NCBI GenBank assembly: GCA_028554645.1
Contig: JAQOOI010000075.1
Span: 1 to 64,000 of the forward strand
Source of the DNA: Omphalotus guepiniiformis
Taxonomy: Eukaryota > Basidiomycota > Agaricomycetes > Agaricales > Omphalotaceae
Direction: 5' to 3'
Length of the DNA: 64,000 bases
Of this stretch, positions 1-10,626 are shown piece by piece. Under the pieces are notes generated by a model. The model saw only the letters and a program-made list of their open reading frames with translations, ran no database searches and was not told the DNA's origin. A program made the position numbers and the translations under genes. Numbering within the stretch: position 1 is the first letter of the stretch; each line of letters starts with the position of its first letter.

Positions 1-2522
1 GCAGATGCGTATTATGAACGAGGAATGTATGCTGGAAAGCTCGGCCTGGTATGATGGAGGTCCTGGGCTGGAGATTGCCAGTGTATGTCTGTTTCTGGCT
101 GACTAAGGTTCTGCCAGTTCTGATTTTCTTCACAGACTAGCAGTGTATATTTCTGCTACAGACTGCTTCCTGTTTGCGAATGCTTGATGAACTTAGGGAA
201 GCGGCAGAAATATATGAACACGGTGAGAATATCTGTTTCTTTTATCCTCCTGTGCTGAAGCCTTCTCAGTGAAATTGGCCGATCCGACCAACAATGAAGC
301 CAAGATGAAGCTGGGCTGAGGTCTATGAAATTCTGAATGAACCTAGGAAAAGCCCTCGACCTGGTCTATCAGGGTGAGCTTCGCATCTTTTCAAGTATAA
401 TGGCAGCTCCCACTTATGCACCGCCAGTCATTGACTCCCGTAGAAGACGGGCCAAAGATCCTTTTCAAACTAATTCTGCAAACACCGCTGCTCCTTCTAG
501 TTCCCTATTCGCCGAGGAGCGCCCGAGTAAAAATAAGGCAGGGTCTCGACCTCAAAATCGGTCTCACACAAGCTCAGTTGAAGGAATTAGAAGCGGAGAA
601 GGAGAAAGAAGTCAAGAGGGGATACAAAAGATTGAAGGAAATTTGGGAAGCCCATGATGGCAGAGCGAGAGGCGGCGTCTACTGCCGTACGAGAGGGTTC
701 GGAGGTTATACAGAAGCTGATGGAAGACGAGACAGGAGGACCTGAAGGCCCATACGAGAAAGAGTGGATGCTTGAGGCTGAGAAATTGGTTGATACATTT
801 AGGGAGACTAGGAATCTATTTTTGGCAGGGAGGGTGAGTTCTCTGTGGCATCACTTCGCTAGATTGATCATTGTATTGCTGTAGAACAATCCTTTCCGAG
901 GAATGTTCCCCAAGAAAACGCGGACTGTCAGAAAGCCTAAAGATCAAGAAGCAGATGAGGACCGAATGGCTTCCAGACTGCAGCTTGACCTTCGTGAGTA
1001 CAAAGGAAACTAATATGTATTCAATAAGTCTCACACCGATTCCTCACTTAGATAATGAAAAAGTGCCTCGAAAGTCAGCCAAAGCTGATGGTGTAGAGAT
1101 CTTCCGTGGAATCTCGTTCAAAGACTGGTTACACCTGATTATTCAGGTAGGAGGTTTCCGCGGTTCTTCGCCATGCTTGGTAGTTAAAGTGCTATCCCAG
1201 TATTGTTTTATCCTCGTGCAGCGGAGTCAACACGATGTTGCCGATGAAGTTCTACGGCACATATTAATGTCGAATGCGTATACTGCCTCCGAATACCAGG
1301 TCTCGATTCCGATTGGCGCTGATTGGTCAGTTTCCACCTCACCATCTTTGAGTACGCACCCTGACGTTTCCGATTCAGCTTGTGCGATCTCAAGCCAGCA
1401 CTACTCAGTAGTAGTTCGAACAATGCCGTAAACTAATATCTTCCAACCAGTTCAACAATGAGATGTACCGACTGCTCATGTCATCGCTTTCAAGTGGTCT
1501 GCGGCCCACGGATTGCTTCATCACATCCACGCTTCAAAAGTTCTTGCTGCGTGAGATGAGACTTAGTGACGCCGCTGTTAAGAATCCCGAAACACTGAAG
1601 TGGAATTCGATTACTAAGAGGTATGCGCCTGTAGCTGCAGGGAAGAAGGACAAAGATGCGGCCGATGATATGGCTGATGATGATTCTGAAGCTGGGGAGG
1701 TGGTAGCAGATGGCAACAAGGAAACGTCAAATAAGAAAGTTGTTCTGCCAACCAAGAATAACCCATTACTTGTTGCGATGTATGGGCAGATGTGTGTGGC
1801 GGCGAAGAGTTATCAAAGTGCAATATGTAGGCTTTCTTCTATCATTCATTCATTGAGGGGTAATGATTTTGAATCTATTGATCAGTTTATCTGCTCCATG
1901 CATACGACTACTGCCCCGACGACCCCATGATCTGCTTATCGCTTGCCATCGCATCCATTGGCCGTGCAATGCAGCGTCAATCAGACAATCGACATCATCT
2001 TATAGCACAGGTCAGTCCTGACGTTCATTCTTCAAGCAGCCTGGCTTGATATGTCTAACTATAAGCTAATTCAACTTTCATAAAGGGTATGGCGTTTTTG
2101 TCTCGATATCGCGTTCTACGAGGTTCTGAGCCCGAACGTTTGAGTGAGGTGGAGTATAACTTTGGGAGAACGTTTCATCAGCTTGGTAGGTCGCTTCTTC
2201 GTTGATTGTTGATTGTTTCATCGCTTCAATCTTGCCCGCATGTGCTGACGCCCGTGCCATCTTTTCGTGTCCGCCCGAATGTAGGTTTACACTCGCATGC
2301 GGTCAAGCATTATGAACGAGTTCTGGAGCTTGCTGAGAGTGACCCGTCTAAAGTGCGTAGGTTATATGACGACCATTCCTTTTGTGTTGCTAATGAAGAA
2401 TGTGTTGTTTGTAGACCGGGAATCTTTCGAGAGAAGCAGCATATAATCTTTCTCTGATATATGTTATGACTGGAGCAATCCCTCTGGCTGAAGCGCTTTA
2501 TCGGCGATGGCTCTCTTTGTAG
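1..2522 (+). CDS. TFC4: TFIIIC TPR subunit (Tfc4/Sfc4/GTF3C3), 3' part, frame-disrupted
   Basis: This is the C-terminal half of the TPR-repeat subunit of RNA polymerase III factor TFIIIC, which bridges A-box recognition and TFIIIB recruitment at tRNA genes. The gene starts before the window. Spliced exons read TPR-like helices: a segment containing ADPTNNEAKMKL and AEVYEILNEPRKALDLVYQ, a charged linker (LKELEAEKEKEVKRGYKRL), GISFKDWLHLIIQ, HDVADEVLRHILMSNAY, the block HAYDYCPDDPMICLSLAIAS, and the terminal EAAYNLSLIYVMTGAIPLAE followed by a stop at 2520-2522. About ten short GT..AG introns interrupt it. The frame is lost at five points (near 313-315, 347-351, 531-560, 651-653 and 1417), each fitting one extra base, mostly in a homopolymer. 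From 1420 to the stop the exons join without shifts. Either this copy is decaying or the assembly has indels. Family assignment is firm; the intact state is not. Confidence 0.82.
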
Positions 2523-2962
2523 TTAGTTGGAACATCAGTGAAGATACTCTATATCTGCATTAGTATCAGATAGGTGTGTAAGGTACATGTATAATAATCT
2601 AATTTGGTGTACGTGTAAGATAGCTTGTGGTGTCAACACAGCATGGTACCCATCCAAAGTGTTTACGCCCTTGCTTTAGCAAGGAGCGGGGGGCCTGCTA
2701 AAGCGGGCAGGGGAGGCACTTAGACGCACGCACAGAGAAAGTAGAGGTTGTAGGTTAGGGTAACGTCGTGGACAGTAGCATATTCACAGAACTCAGTCCT
2801 TAGCCGAAACATTCCTTAGCCCTCGCTCAAGGCCACCCTCCACAGTCAAGTCCGGCGACAGCAGCATATGCGGTATTATTATGCGCCGAACGAAATGCGT
2901 GGAGTACCAACGTACCATACCATCAGGGCGTCTTCGATGTATAGCGATAGTGTCATGTAGCG
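2523..2962. other. intergenic region with small foldback
   Basis: No gene is supported between the tfc4 stop and the end of the minus-strand membrane protein. The region holds both 3' UTRs and a short GC-rich foldback at 2667-2708, where GCCC..GCTTTAGCA..GG is followed by its imperfect reverse complement. A single TTAGGG-like hexamer near 2755 is not telomeric. Confidence 0.6.
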
Positions 2963-4288
2963 TCATGCTCTGTTTGTGGATGTGGAGAAGGAAGCGAAAG
3001 CCAAATTCGATGTTTGGAGGTCTTGGACTTGAGGAAGCGTCGCTGTTCCGCGGCCTACCCTTATGATGATGAGGTTGAATGTAATTCCCTGAAACAAATA
3101 GTTGGTCTTATGTATACTCGGATTGTCGAGGGGGCTGGGTACTTGCAATTATCTGGATCATCTGAAAACGCCACAAGAACTCGTTTAAAACGGCGTTGGA
3201 ATGCTGAGATCAAGGTGACACAACTCATGCAATCTGAAGTAAGGTAGGCTGCGTTATTTGAAGTAACATACGTTCCCAAAACAATGATTGCGGTAGCGGT
3301 GTATATAAGACCAGAGTCAAGAAGGATTCTCATTGAGTTGTAGAGAGGACTCTTGGTTCTATCTGGAGACAGCTGTTTAAAAAAAGAGAGAATTGACCAA
3401 ATGCGTGCAATGATTAGAGCTACGATAGGATGCGAGACGGACGTGAGTTACGACTGGAGAGTGAGGGTTATTTGATTGGCACGTACAGGTGGTAATAATG
3501 TTCATAGTGACGGTGAGAATGCTCATGGCTAATACGTAGGGTGCAAACTTGTTCGAAGTTAACAGCACGTGTTGGTTTCCGATAGTTGTTTCGAGATATA
3601 TCGCGATACACCCGCAGACTACAATATGAGATCATAGTTAGTGTTGTTTTGAGGTGATACTATTAGTCAGTGAATATTACGGACGTACCAGTCTCTGCTA
3701 GCATCATAAGGGTAGGAATGGCGATCACCCAATAATTCCGGCCGTAGACTATCCAACACCGATACAGCTGTGCATCAGAAGTCAGGCGCATTGGTAACTG
3801 GTCACTTGTCAAAAGATGCTCACTCAGCAGTATCGTATCACCCATGAACACTTGCGCGACGAACGTCACAAGCTTCAAGATATTGACCCAATACGACAAG
3901 TTGGCAAAATCTGCGACCGTGTCACCTCGAAGGGTGAGGAATGCTCGCATGTTGAGTCTGATGCCGCAAGCTAAATCCAATGTAGCGAAGAACAACATCC
4001 ACACAGCTGCGAAGATCATGTGGAAGTGAATTTCGTGCCATCGTTTGAGGCGACCGTCTTTGAAAACGAGGACGCAGATGCAAGAGAAGAACGTGGAGAG
4101 GTAGAAGCCTGCGGAACCGTGGCGGTTAAGAAAAATTGCGGTGAACTACCGAAAGGCTTACTGATGCATGGAGTCAGGGTTCAGTTATAATGTTTTTGAG
4201 TAGAAGAATTGACTCACCCATAGAAGATGGCTTCTGCGATCACGCTTGCAAGCTGAGCTTCATCAATCGGGAAGCTAGATGAGGACAT
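2963..4288 (-). CDS. agaricomycete multipass (7TM-like) membrane protein
   Basis: The gene reads on the minus strand from the ATG at 4286-4288 (MSSSSFPIDEAQLASVIAEA) to a stop at 2963-2965. Exon 1 ends near 4218. Exon 2 begins at 4108 with GFYLSTFFSCICVLVF and runs through IFAAVWMLFFATLDLACGI and YRCWIVYGRNYWVIAIPTLM to a donor near 3690. Further exons encode FAPYVLAMSILTVTMNIITT, LLDSGLIYTATAIIVLGTYV and GITFNLIIIRVGRG. Hydrophobic segments recur about seven times, and the motifs YRCWIVYGRNYWVI and DSGLIYT are hallmarks of a large, functionally unassigned membrane family expanded in mushrooms. Substrate or ligand is unknown. The exact junctions of the two middle exons were placed by eye. No disruption was seen in the parts that can be joined. 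Confidence 0.72.
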
Positions 4289-4970
4289 AGGGAAAGCAGC
4301 AAGGGAGGTGCTCTTCGTAATGATATGAGACTCTTAGGTCGATATCAAAAACAAGAATTAGAGAAAAGCTGAATTTACGTACACGGTTTGTTGTTGCATA
4401 TATCTTGCTCATTTCGAGAGTGAAGCTCGAAGAGCACGGAACTTGCTTGTTCGGAAGAATCAGCAGATACAGAATATGAACGTACCGGTTTCTATTCAGT
4501 GTCGAGCTTACATCACTTGTGCATCTACTCGGAGTCCTATTGTTGGTCCTATTATCGGTCCTTGAGTCTGCGGTCCTCGAGTCTGCGTTCCCTTGTTTTC
4601 TAAGTTTTCTTGAACCCGATGTCAAGAGTGCGTGCCAGCATTTCTTATCTTCTTATCGTGTAGTTCAGTAACAAAAGATGCAAGTTATAGAGGACGCAGA
4701 AAGGCTCACCTCGAACTCAGTCCTCTAGTCTTCTCCGCTTCTGACTCGGTGACCAGGATCCATCAGGTCTACAGTATAGGGTCATTTAGGCATGCTCACT
4801 AATATGTTTTGCACACGCTGCAGAATCCAGATCGTTTTGACGCGCTATGTCATGCACGTGATCCTGCGCGTCAGGCAACGCGTCCCGTTTTAAGCGGCGA
4901 ATGAAAGCGCGTTGATTGAATTCTGTTGGGAGGAGCATCACGTGTAGAATTCATCTTGTCACTTACTTCC
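4289..4970. other. divergent intergenic region
   Basis: This is the shared upstream region of the minus-strand membrane protein and the plus-strand disordered protein. A short imperfect tandem of GTCC/GAGTC units lies near 4535-4590. I see no convincing gene; the 116-codon minus-strand frame here has no recognisable features. Confidence 0.5.
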
Positions 4971-7900
4971 ATGTCGGTATATCCATCATCGCCCATGTCA
5001 AGGACAGGAAGATATAGTTATGAATGCTCGTCCCCGCCTTCATCTTCCCCCCCGTCGACCTCACCGTTCCGTCAGCAGGAATACCCATGGCAGCAGCAGC
5101 CGCGCATATACTTAGACAGCAGTCCGCGTATGGGTTCGGGAAGGAAACGCGTTGATTCCATACCAACGGATTACTCTGTTAGGTCCCAGGAAAAGGAAAG
5201 AGGTGAAGATCAGACGCGTCTTCAACTGCCGAGCTTTAGGTCTTTGTTCGGCCCAAAGGATGTCTTTGAATTGCCGCCGTTACATTCACCGCGTACTGTA
5301 TCCCCTGACGGGTCTTTGGAGATGCATTCAGATTACTGTCGCTATTCAGAACCCAGATATTCTTTATCGCCGAGGCGCGAGCTCAACTTGCCACCTATGT
5401 TAAGGAGTCGGCACGATTCCGTTGGTTCGTCTGATACCATGGACTCACCTACTTATGGTTCATGGTCACCATCCGTATCGCCTTCCATCGAGCGTTTCGA
5501 GTACCATGTACGTCTGTCGGACGAAGGACATGACGAGTGGGGCCATTCCGTTGGCAACGATGACAGGTACCAATACAAGCACCCTCATCGTAGTCATCAA
5601 TACTATCGCTCTCACTATACCCAGCGTTCCCTGACACATCATGATGAACTCCCTTATGAAAGTTCTACTGTGCCGCACTCTCATCTCGATCGAGGTGGTT
5701 CCCCGAAAACGAACTTCTTTTCTCCATCAAAGTGCTCCCCGTATCCTCGTCGCACTTTCTTTCAAGAATCTTCAGAGAGAGGTCGTTGGCAGGACGATGA
5801 TGAAATTGATTACAGTCCTATACCTAAACGTTTTTCTGCTTTACAAAAATGCAGTAAGGCCGTACAGGCATCGGAAGTACTGTCTTCGTATCCCCAGACA
5901 GGTCATCATTCGACGAGTCAGTTGTCTGTCGGTACATCTACCTCGCCGCTTCCGCCATCTTCCCCTCCTCGTTGGGAAATGTCTGTTTCCTCGCCTTCTC
6001 GTGACCGACACACATTGCCTACCTTGGCAGTGGGTGCACGAGCGCATCGCGGAAAGGAACTGAGCCCAACAAATGAGCTGCCCGGGGAGGTCGGAGATGA
6101 GATTGATGTTCGGAATTCAAAAGGGAAGGTCAACAGAGTCGTTATGCCCGTAAGTCGTTCTACACTCGATCCTTTCGTCTGTCTGCATTCATCACATTTC
6201 TAATATAAATGCTATAGATACACGCATCATCGGACCCAAGTACTTCGCTCTCACATAGAAAAGCTTTGATGGATCGATGCGATGGTGCTCAGTCCCACAA
6301 TAGCGGTAGTGTGGGTCCAGTGCTTGAGCGATCATCACAACCGCCCACCGACCTGTTCGTCGTTGAAGACCATGCGAAAAGCTGTGGTACCAACGCGAGA
6401 CAATCCAGTGCCGAGTGGACACAGCAATCAGATTCAATACATGAGGTAGCGTCTAATTCAGGTAAGGTTTGCCACCGGAAACGTCTACCCGTTCCTTTCA
6501 CCCTCACTGTCTCCATCCATCATCTGTCCATCATGTCTGCTTGTCTTCTATTTGGATCTTTTTATACTATCTCTCATCATGCACTTGTTCATTGGCCGTA
6601 AGGTTGATATTGATCCAATGATTTCATCTATTTACCAGGAAAATACAAGACAACCAGTGATATCGCAGATGAGGCAGGCGGATCCAACACGCCCGCTGCA
6701 TATCGAGACCTGGACAAGCGTAGCGCAGGAAGCGAACTTCATACTCCCGAGCCTACTCGCCTCTCTGTGGGCGCTCTTACGGTGGACAAATCTCATGCTG
6801 AGGTTGAAATCAGCCCCACGGAAGGCGTCTTTAAAAACCAGACTTTACGATCTGTTTCCCCGGTTTCATCCACATTCACCCCAGATACTAGCGGCATATC
6901 TATGGCACCTTATGATCCTGAAAACCCTTTTGTAGCGAAAGCTTTCGCAGACGAGGCTGCGGCGAACCTGTTCAAGGATGACATTGTTGTGGACGTCGTT
7001 CCCAGGTCGCCTCAGAAGGGCAAGGTACCGAGGATGGTACCATATGTACTGTTGAGCTCGCCCTCAAGAAGAGTAAAATGTTTGGACTCCTCCCCAAGCT
7101 CTGGGAAGCAGCTATCGACTAAATGCGTCATAGACTCTGAGGAGCACTTGACACCATCTGTCAAACCCGGAAAAGGTGGTGCAGTCGCTACTACCACTCC
7201 ATTCGTCGCATCCACCACTGTCACCTCTGTTTCTCCAGCTACATCTACCGGTGTCGCTGTCCGCAAACGACCCATCTCCAGGTTGACCTCGAAGCCCGCC
7301 ACCTCAGTCCCTCATAATCATCAGGACTTCGGACTGACAAATACATCAACATCAATCGATGCTGTTCCCGCATCATCGACTCCCCCGCGGGTGACTGTCA
7401 CTATAGAAAAAGTTCCGATGAAGCCGATTTCGCATTCAATAAGGCCCGCAACAGCGGGAACGGGGAGTAAAGATACTTCGAATTCTTCCGGTCCTGGTAG
7501 AGGTGCCGTTGGCGCTAAACCTGCGATGGCGATGAAGAGCAAGGGGGTATTGAAGTCGCGGACGAGCGAGGTTTGTTAATTCGCTGAATATGAAGAAGCG
7601 TGCTAGTGCAGGTGATAGAGACACAGAAAAGAGAAGTGCGGACGATGCGGAGGGACCGGTGAACAAGAAAGCCAGGATAAGCAATAATGTGGATATTAGT
7701 GCTGTCCCTTCTATCGCTGTTTTGGAGCGGGGGAAGGAAGTTGAAATCGACTCTTCAACTGGGAAGGTATCCAAGCCCGCGAACTTGAGGAGCTCGAATA
7801 GGTCAATAGAGACTGAGGAAGAAGAGAACGCAGACGTGGAGATAGGTGCCAGCGCAAAATCCAAGCCCTTGTTTTATCCGTCGTTCTCTCGCTCTCCTTC

Positions 7901-9591
7901 CCTTCCACCCTTCGAGACGAGCCTGGCAATCACAAAATCCTTCGCCTCCTCTAGGAGGGCGAACACCCCTCTCTCTTCTGTATCTGGGCAATTTGAGATG
8001 AGCTTGGCAGATGCTATCACCGGTGTTGCTGCTAGTGCAACTATTATCGATGATGATGGTCGTGGTACATATCCTACACCTGTATCTTCCCCGCCTAATT
8101 CTGCAGCCTCTAGTCCTTCGACGCTTTCTAGTATCCTGAGTAGTGTCCCGTCCACGCCCTCGAGCTGCCGCTCCAAGAAGTCGTCCTTTGAGATGAATTT
8201 GGCGGATTTGATTTCGGGTATGGGTGGTTCGGGTGGGGAGGATCTTGATGAGGGGGTGCAGGTGCCTGTGGTTATCAGGCCGAAGCCAAGGTCGCAGGTC
8301 ATGGAAAAAGGTGTGGGGAGGGAAAGTAATAAGAAGGATTTGGAGGTTAAGAAGAATGTGAAGGTCACATTGGCGAAGAGTCGCCCGGAACAAATCAATG
8401 ACTCTGAGTCAGAGCGCGAGTCGTCCTCGTCTAGTTTGCCCGTCAAGAGGAAAGCGAAAGCTGTTTCTGTTTCTCAGAAAAAGAGACAGAGGAGAGAAGT
8501 TGCTCCTGCCATACAAAAGCAGGGATTAGCGCCGCAGGGTCAGCGGAAGGGGGATATGCGGTTGAAGACAGATGTGAGGAAAAGGAAGCAGAGTGTAGTG
8601 AGTGTGGTAGGGCGGACGATAGTATCTGATGACGAGAGTAGTGATGACGAGGAAGACAAGGAGGAAGAGCACCCGATACGTGCATCGAGAGCAACGAAGA
8701 GCAAGGGTGAAGTTGAATCCCGCTCGAAGGCGGGTAGCAGATCAACTTCAATTTTAAAGACTAGACCTCGTCGAAGAGGAGCCGTCTCGGATTCCGACTC
8801 GGAAAGGTCAGATGCGAATACAGAATCAGACTCGGATTCGGATTCTTCCTCTCCGCCGAGAACAAAATCGAATACTAAATCGAAAGCCAGAAGCAAATCT
8901 AAGACGCGAGCGAGATCACCCGCCAAGAAAAACAGCTCATCGTCGAAAACCCGGCCGTCGAATCACACTCTACCGCCTCTCGCACCCCTTGACACTGCGG
9001 TAACGGGACTGCTGATTGAGACAATGGCGCAGTCCCGCGCTTCGTCTCATCTCGCGAGAACGCTGTATAATGCGATCATGGAAAACAAGAGCCGGAGGGT
9101 GGAACTGGATGGGCTGTTCAAAAAGTACAGTAAAGAAATACAGAGAAGGGTTCCGGCTGAGTTGCTTGCGGGTGAGCACGACGGGGGGAGGAGACGAAAG
9201 GGAGGTAGTGTGAGTGAGGAAGGTATTGATGGGATGAGCGATACGGAGGTGCTGTGGGTTTCGGAGTTTGAGAGGGTCATGGAGGAGGGCGCAAAGAGGT
9301 GTGGAATCTTTGGGAAGGTTGAGAGTAGTGCGAAGGTCAGTGTTTTAGTTTATCCCTACTTTCTTCATCGGTCGCTGACTCTTATTGGAATAGGATGACG
9401 CCGACCTACCAATCCCGTTCTCTTCGAGATACTTTTACGTTCCAGATTGTGATCCTGACGGTGACCGTGCGTCGTTGATCTTGTCGATTATGCCGAGAGC
9501 GGGAAAGAGGAGTGTGACCAAGACGTATAAGCAGTATTATTGGAAGCCTCTTGGGAAGGTATCGAGGTGGGAGCCCGAAGACGAGCTGTGA
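4971..9591 (+). CDS. large Ser/Lys-rich disordered protein with conserved-looking C-terminus
   Basis: I do not recognise this protein. The chosen ATG (4971, MSVYPSSPMSRTGRY) is the first in the long open frame. Introns lie near 6151-6218 (after VVMP), near 6461-6638, at a doubtful junction near 7575-7611, and near 9335-9394. The product, roughly 1,400 residues, is low in hydrophobics. It has proline/serine blocks with SPPSSSPPSTSPF-type repeats, two similar short motifs (FEMSLADAITG near 8000 and FEMNLADLISG near 8195), acidic stretches (SDDESSDDEEDKEEE), lysine/arginine-rich nuclear-localisation-like patches and SKSKTRARS repeats. The last 160 residues look folded (helix with SHLARTLYNAIMENKSRRVE, then FSSRYFYVPDCDPDG and KTYKQYYWKPLGKVSRWEPE). 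A nuclear or chromatin role is only an inference from composition. It could be two genes if the 7575 junction is not an intron. Confidence 0.6.
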
Positions 9592-9933
9592 GCATATGTG
9601 CTGTGATTGAAAAGAGGATGATGCTATTTGAAAGATGATTGCTGTAGATGCCCAAAGAACGTTTGATTTAATATGTTCAATGTGTAGCTTTGCTTTATAA
9701 ACTGTTGTAATTGTAACTGTACACTTTTAGCTTTCGAAAGCAAAGCTTTGGTCTATTCAACATGTAAATTATAGTTACTTGTGAAAACTAGGAATAAACC
9801 TTGAACACGGTAAAAATCTTCATATTGAAATGCAGGTTTACAATTCTTCAGCTGTTCTTCAGTCTAAAGAAATGAAGAATCGATTAGTGTTAAGACAAGA
9901 TACTAAAAAAAAGACACTATTTGCATTTATATT
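9592..9933. other. 3' UTR and AT-rich spacer
   Basis: This is AT-rich sequence after the disordered-protein stop, leading to the 3' flank of the minus-strand tRNA. A run of A residues near 9906-9912 reads as T on the tRNA strand and is a suitable RNA polymerase III terminator. Confidence 0.6.
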
Positions 9934-10026
9934 AGCCCACCGCGAGGGTCGAACTCGCAGCCTTCAGATCAGGACGATCGACCCGCCTTAAAAGTCTGAC
10001 GCTCTATCCGATTGAGCTAGGCGGGC
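9934..10026 (-). tRNA. tRNA-Lys (anticodon UUU) with intron
   Basis: On the minus strand the molecule starts GCCCGCC and ends GGTGGGC plus discriminator T, giving a seven-pair acceptor stem (one G-T pair). The D arm reads TAGCTCAATCGGATAGAGC. The anticodon stem CAGA/TCTG closes a loop CTTTTAA with anticodon TTT. About 19 extra nucleotides are inserted just 3' of the anticodon at the canonical nuclear intron position. The T arm is GCGAG-TTCGACC-CTCGC. All arms pair, so it looks functional. CCA is not encoded. Its 3' end is complementary to the primer binding site of the Ty3/Gypsy element at 32311-32328. Confidence 0.95.
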
Positions 10027-10626
10027 TACTATCGCCATTGATTTATGTTATATATGTGTTGTTATGTTTTATATGTAGAAGGTGTTCTTGCCCATTTGAC
10101 ATGTTTCACAGTCAGTCAAAGTCTTTCTGTCAAGCCAAGAAGGCTAGGTAGGGCCGAGCGGAAACTGATGACCGTTGCGTGCGAGATAGAAGGGTGTTCA
10201 CGCAACTCATACTACCTGATCTAAGCACCTAATGAATTGCAGCTTCTGTGAATGTATTCAAGGTAGTATCGCGAATAAGTTGTAGAAGCAGTGGAGTAAG
10301 AGAGGGCGAGAGATGGTTGATTCAGCTTTGGCTGAGAAAAGCTTCGCCCTCTCGCGTAATGTCTGGACTTCTCGATCGGATCTCAGACTGTCCCATGAGC
10401 CAGGTATAAATGGCAGCGTGCCAGCCGAAGATGGGACATTTCATTTCTCCCCATTCACAACCTTCTTAGTCCTTCCTTCGTCGTTACTCTCTTCGAGCGA
10501 GCTCGCCCGTTGGATTAGAGTAAAATACCTTGGTCGGTTTTGTCTTAGCAGTAAGTTTGTTTTGAACTTTTTCATTCTCTCTCGTGGTTGTAAAAACGTT
10601 CCTTTTTGCATAGTTTACTAGCTGTG
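10027..10626. other. promoter region of the heparinase-like gene
   Basis: No gene is supported. The region contains a TATA box at 10405-10410 and the 5' UTR, which may include a small intron (a GTAAGT-like donor near 10551). Confidence 0.55.
10405..10410 (+). promoter_or_regulatory. TATA box upstream of heparinase-like gene
   Basis: The sequence GGTATAAATGG lies about 220 nt before the ATG, followed by pyrimidine-rich initiator-like sequence. The long distance fits a 5' UTR intron. Confidence 0.45.

Noticed and set aside
2750..2762. TTAGGG-like hexamer suggesting a telomeric relic
   Set aside because: Only a single unit, within ordinary intergenic DNA.
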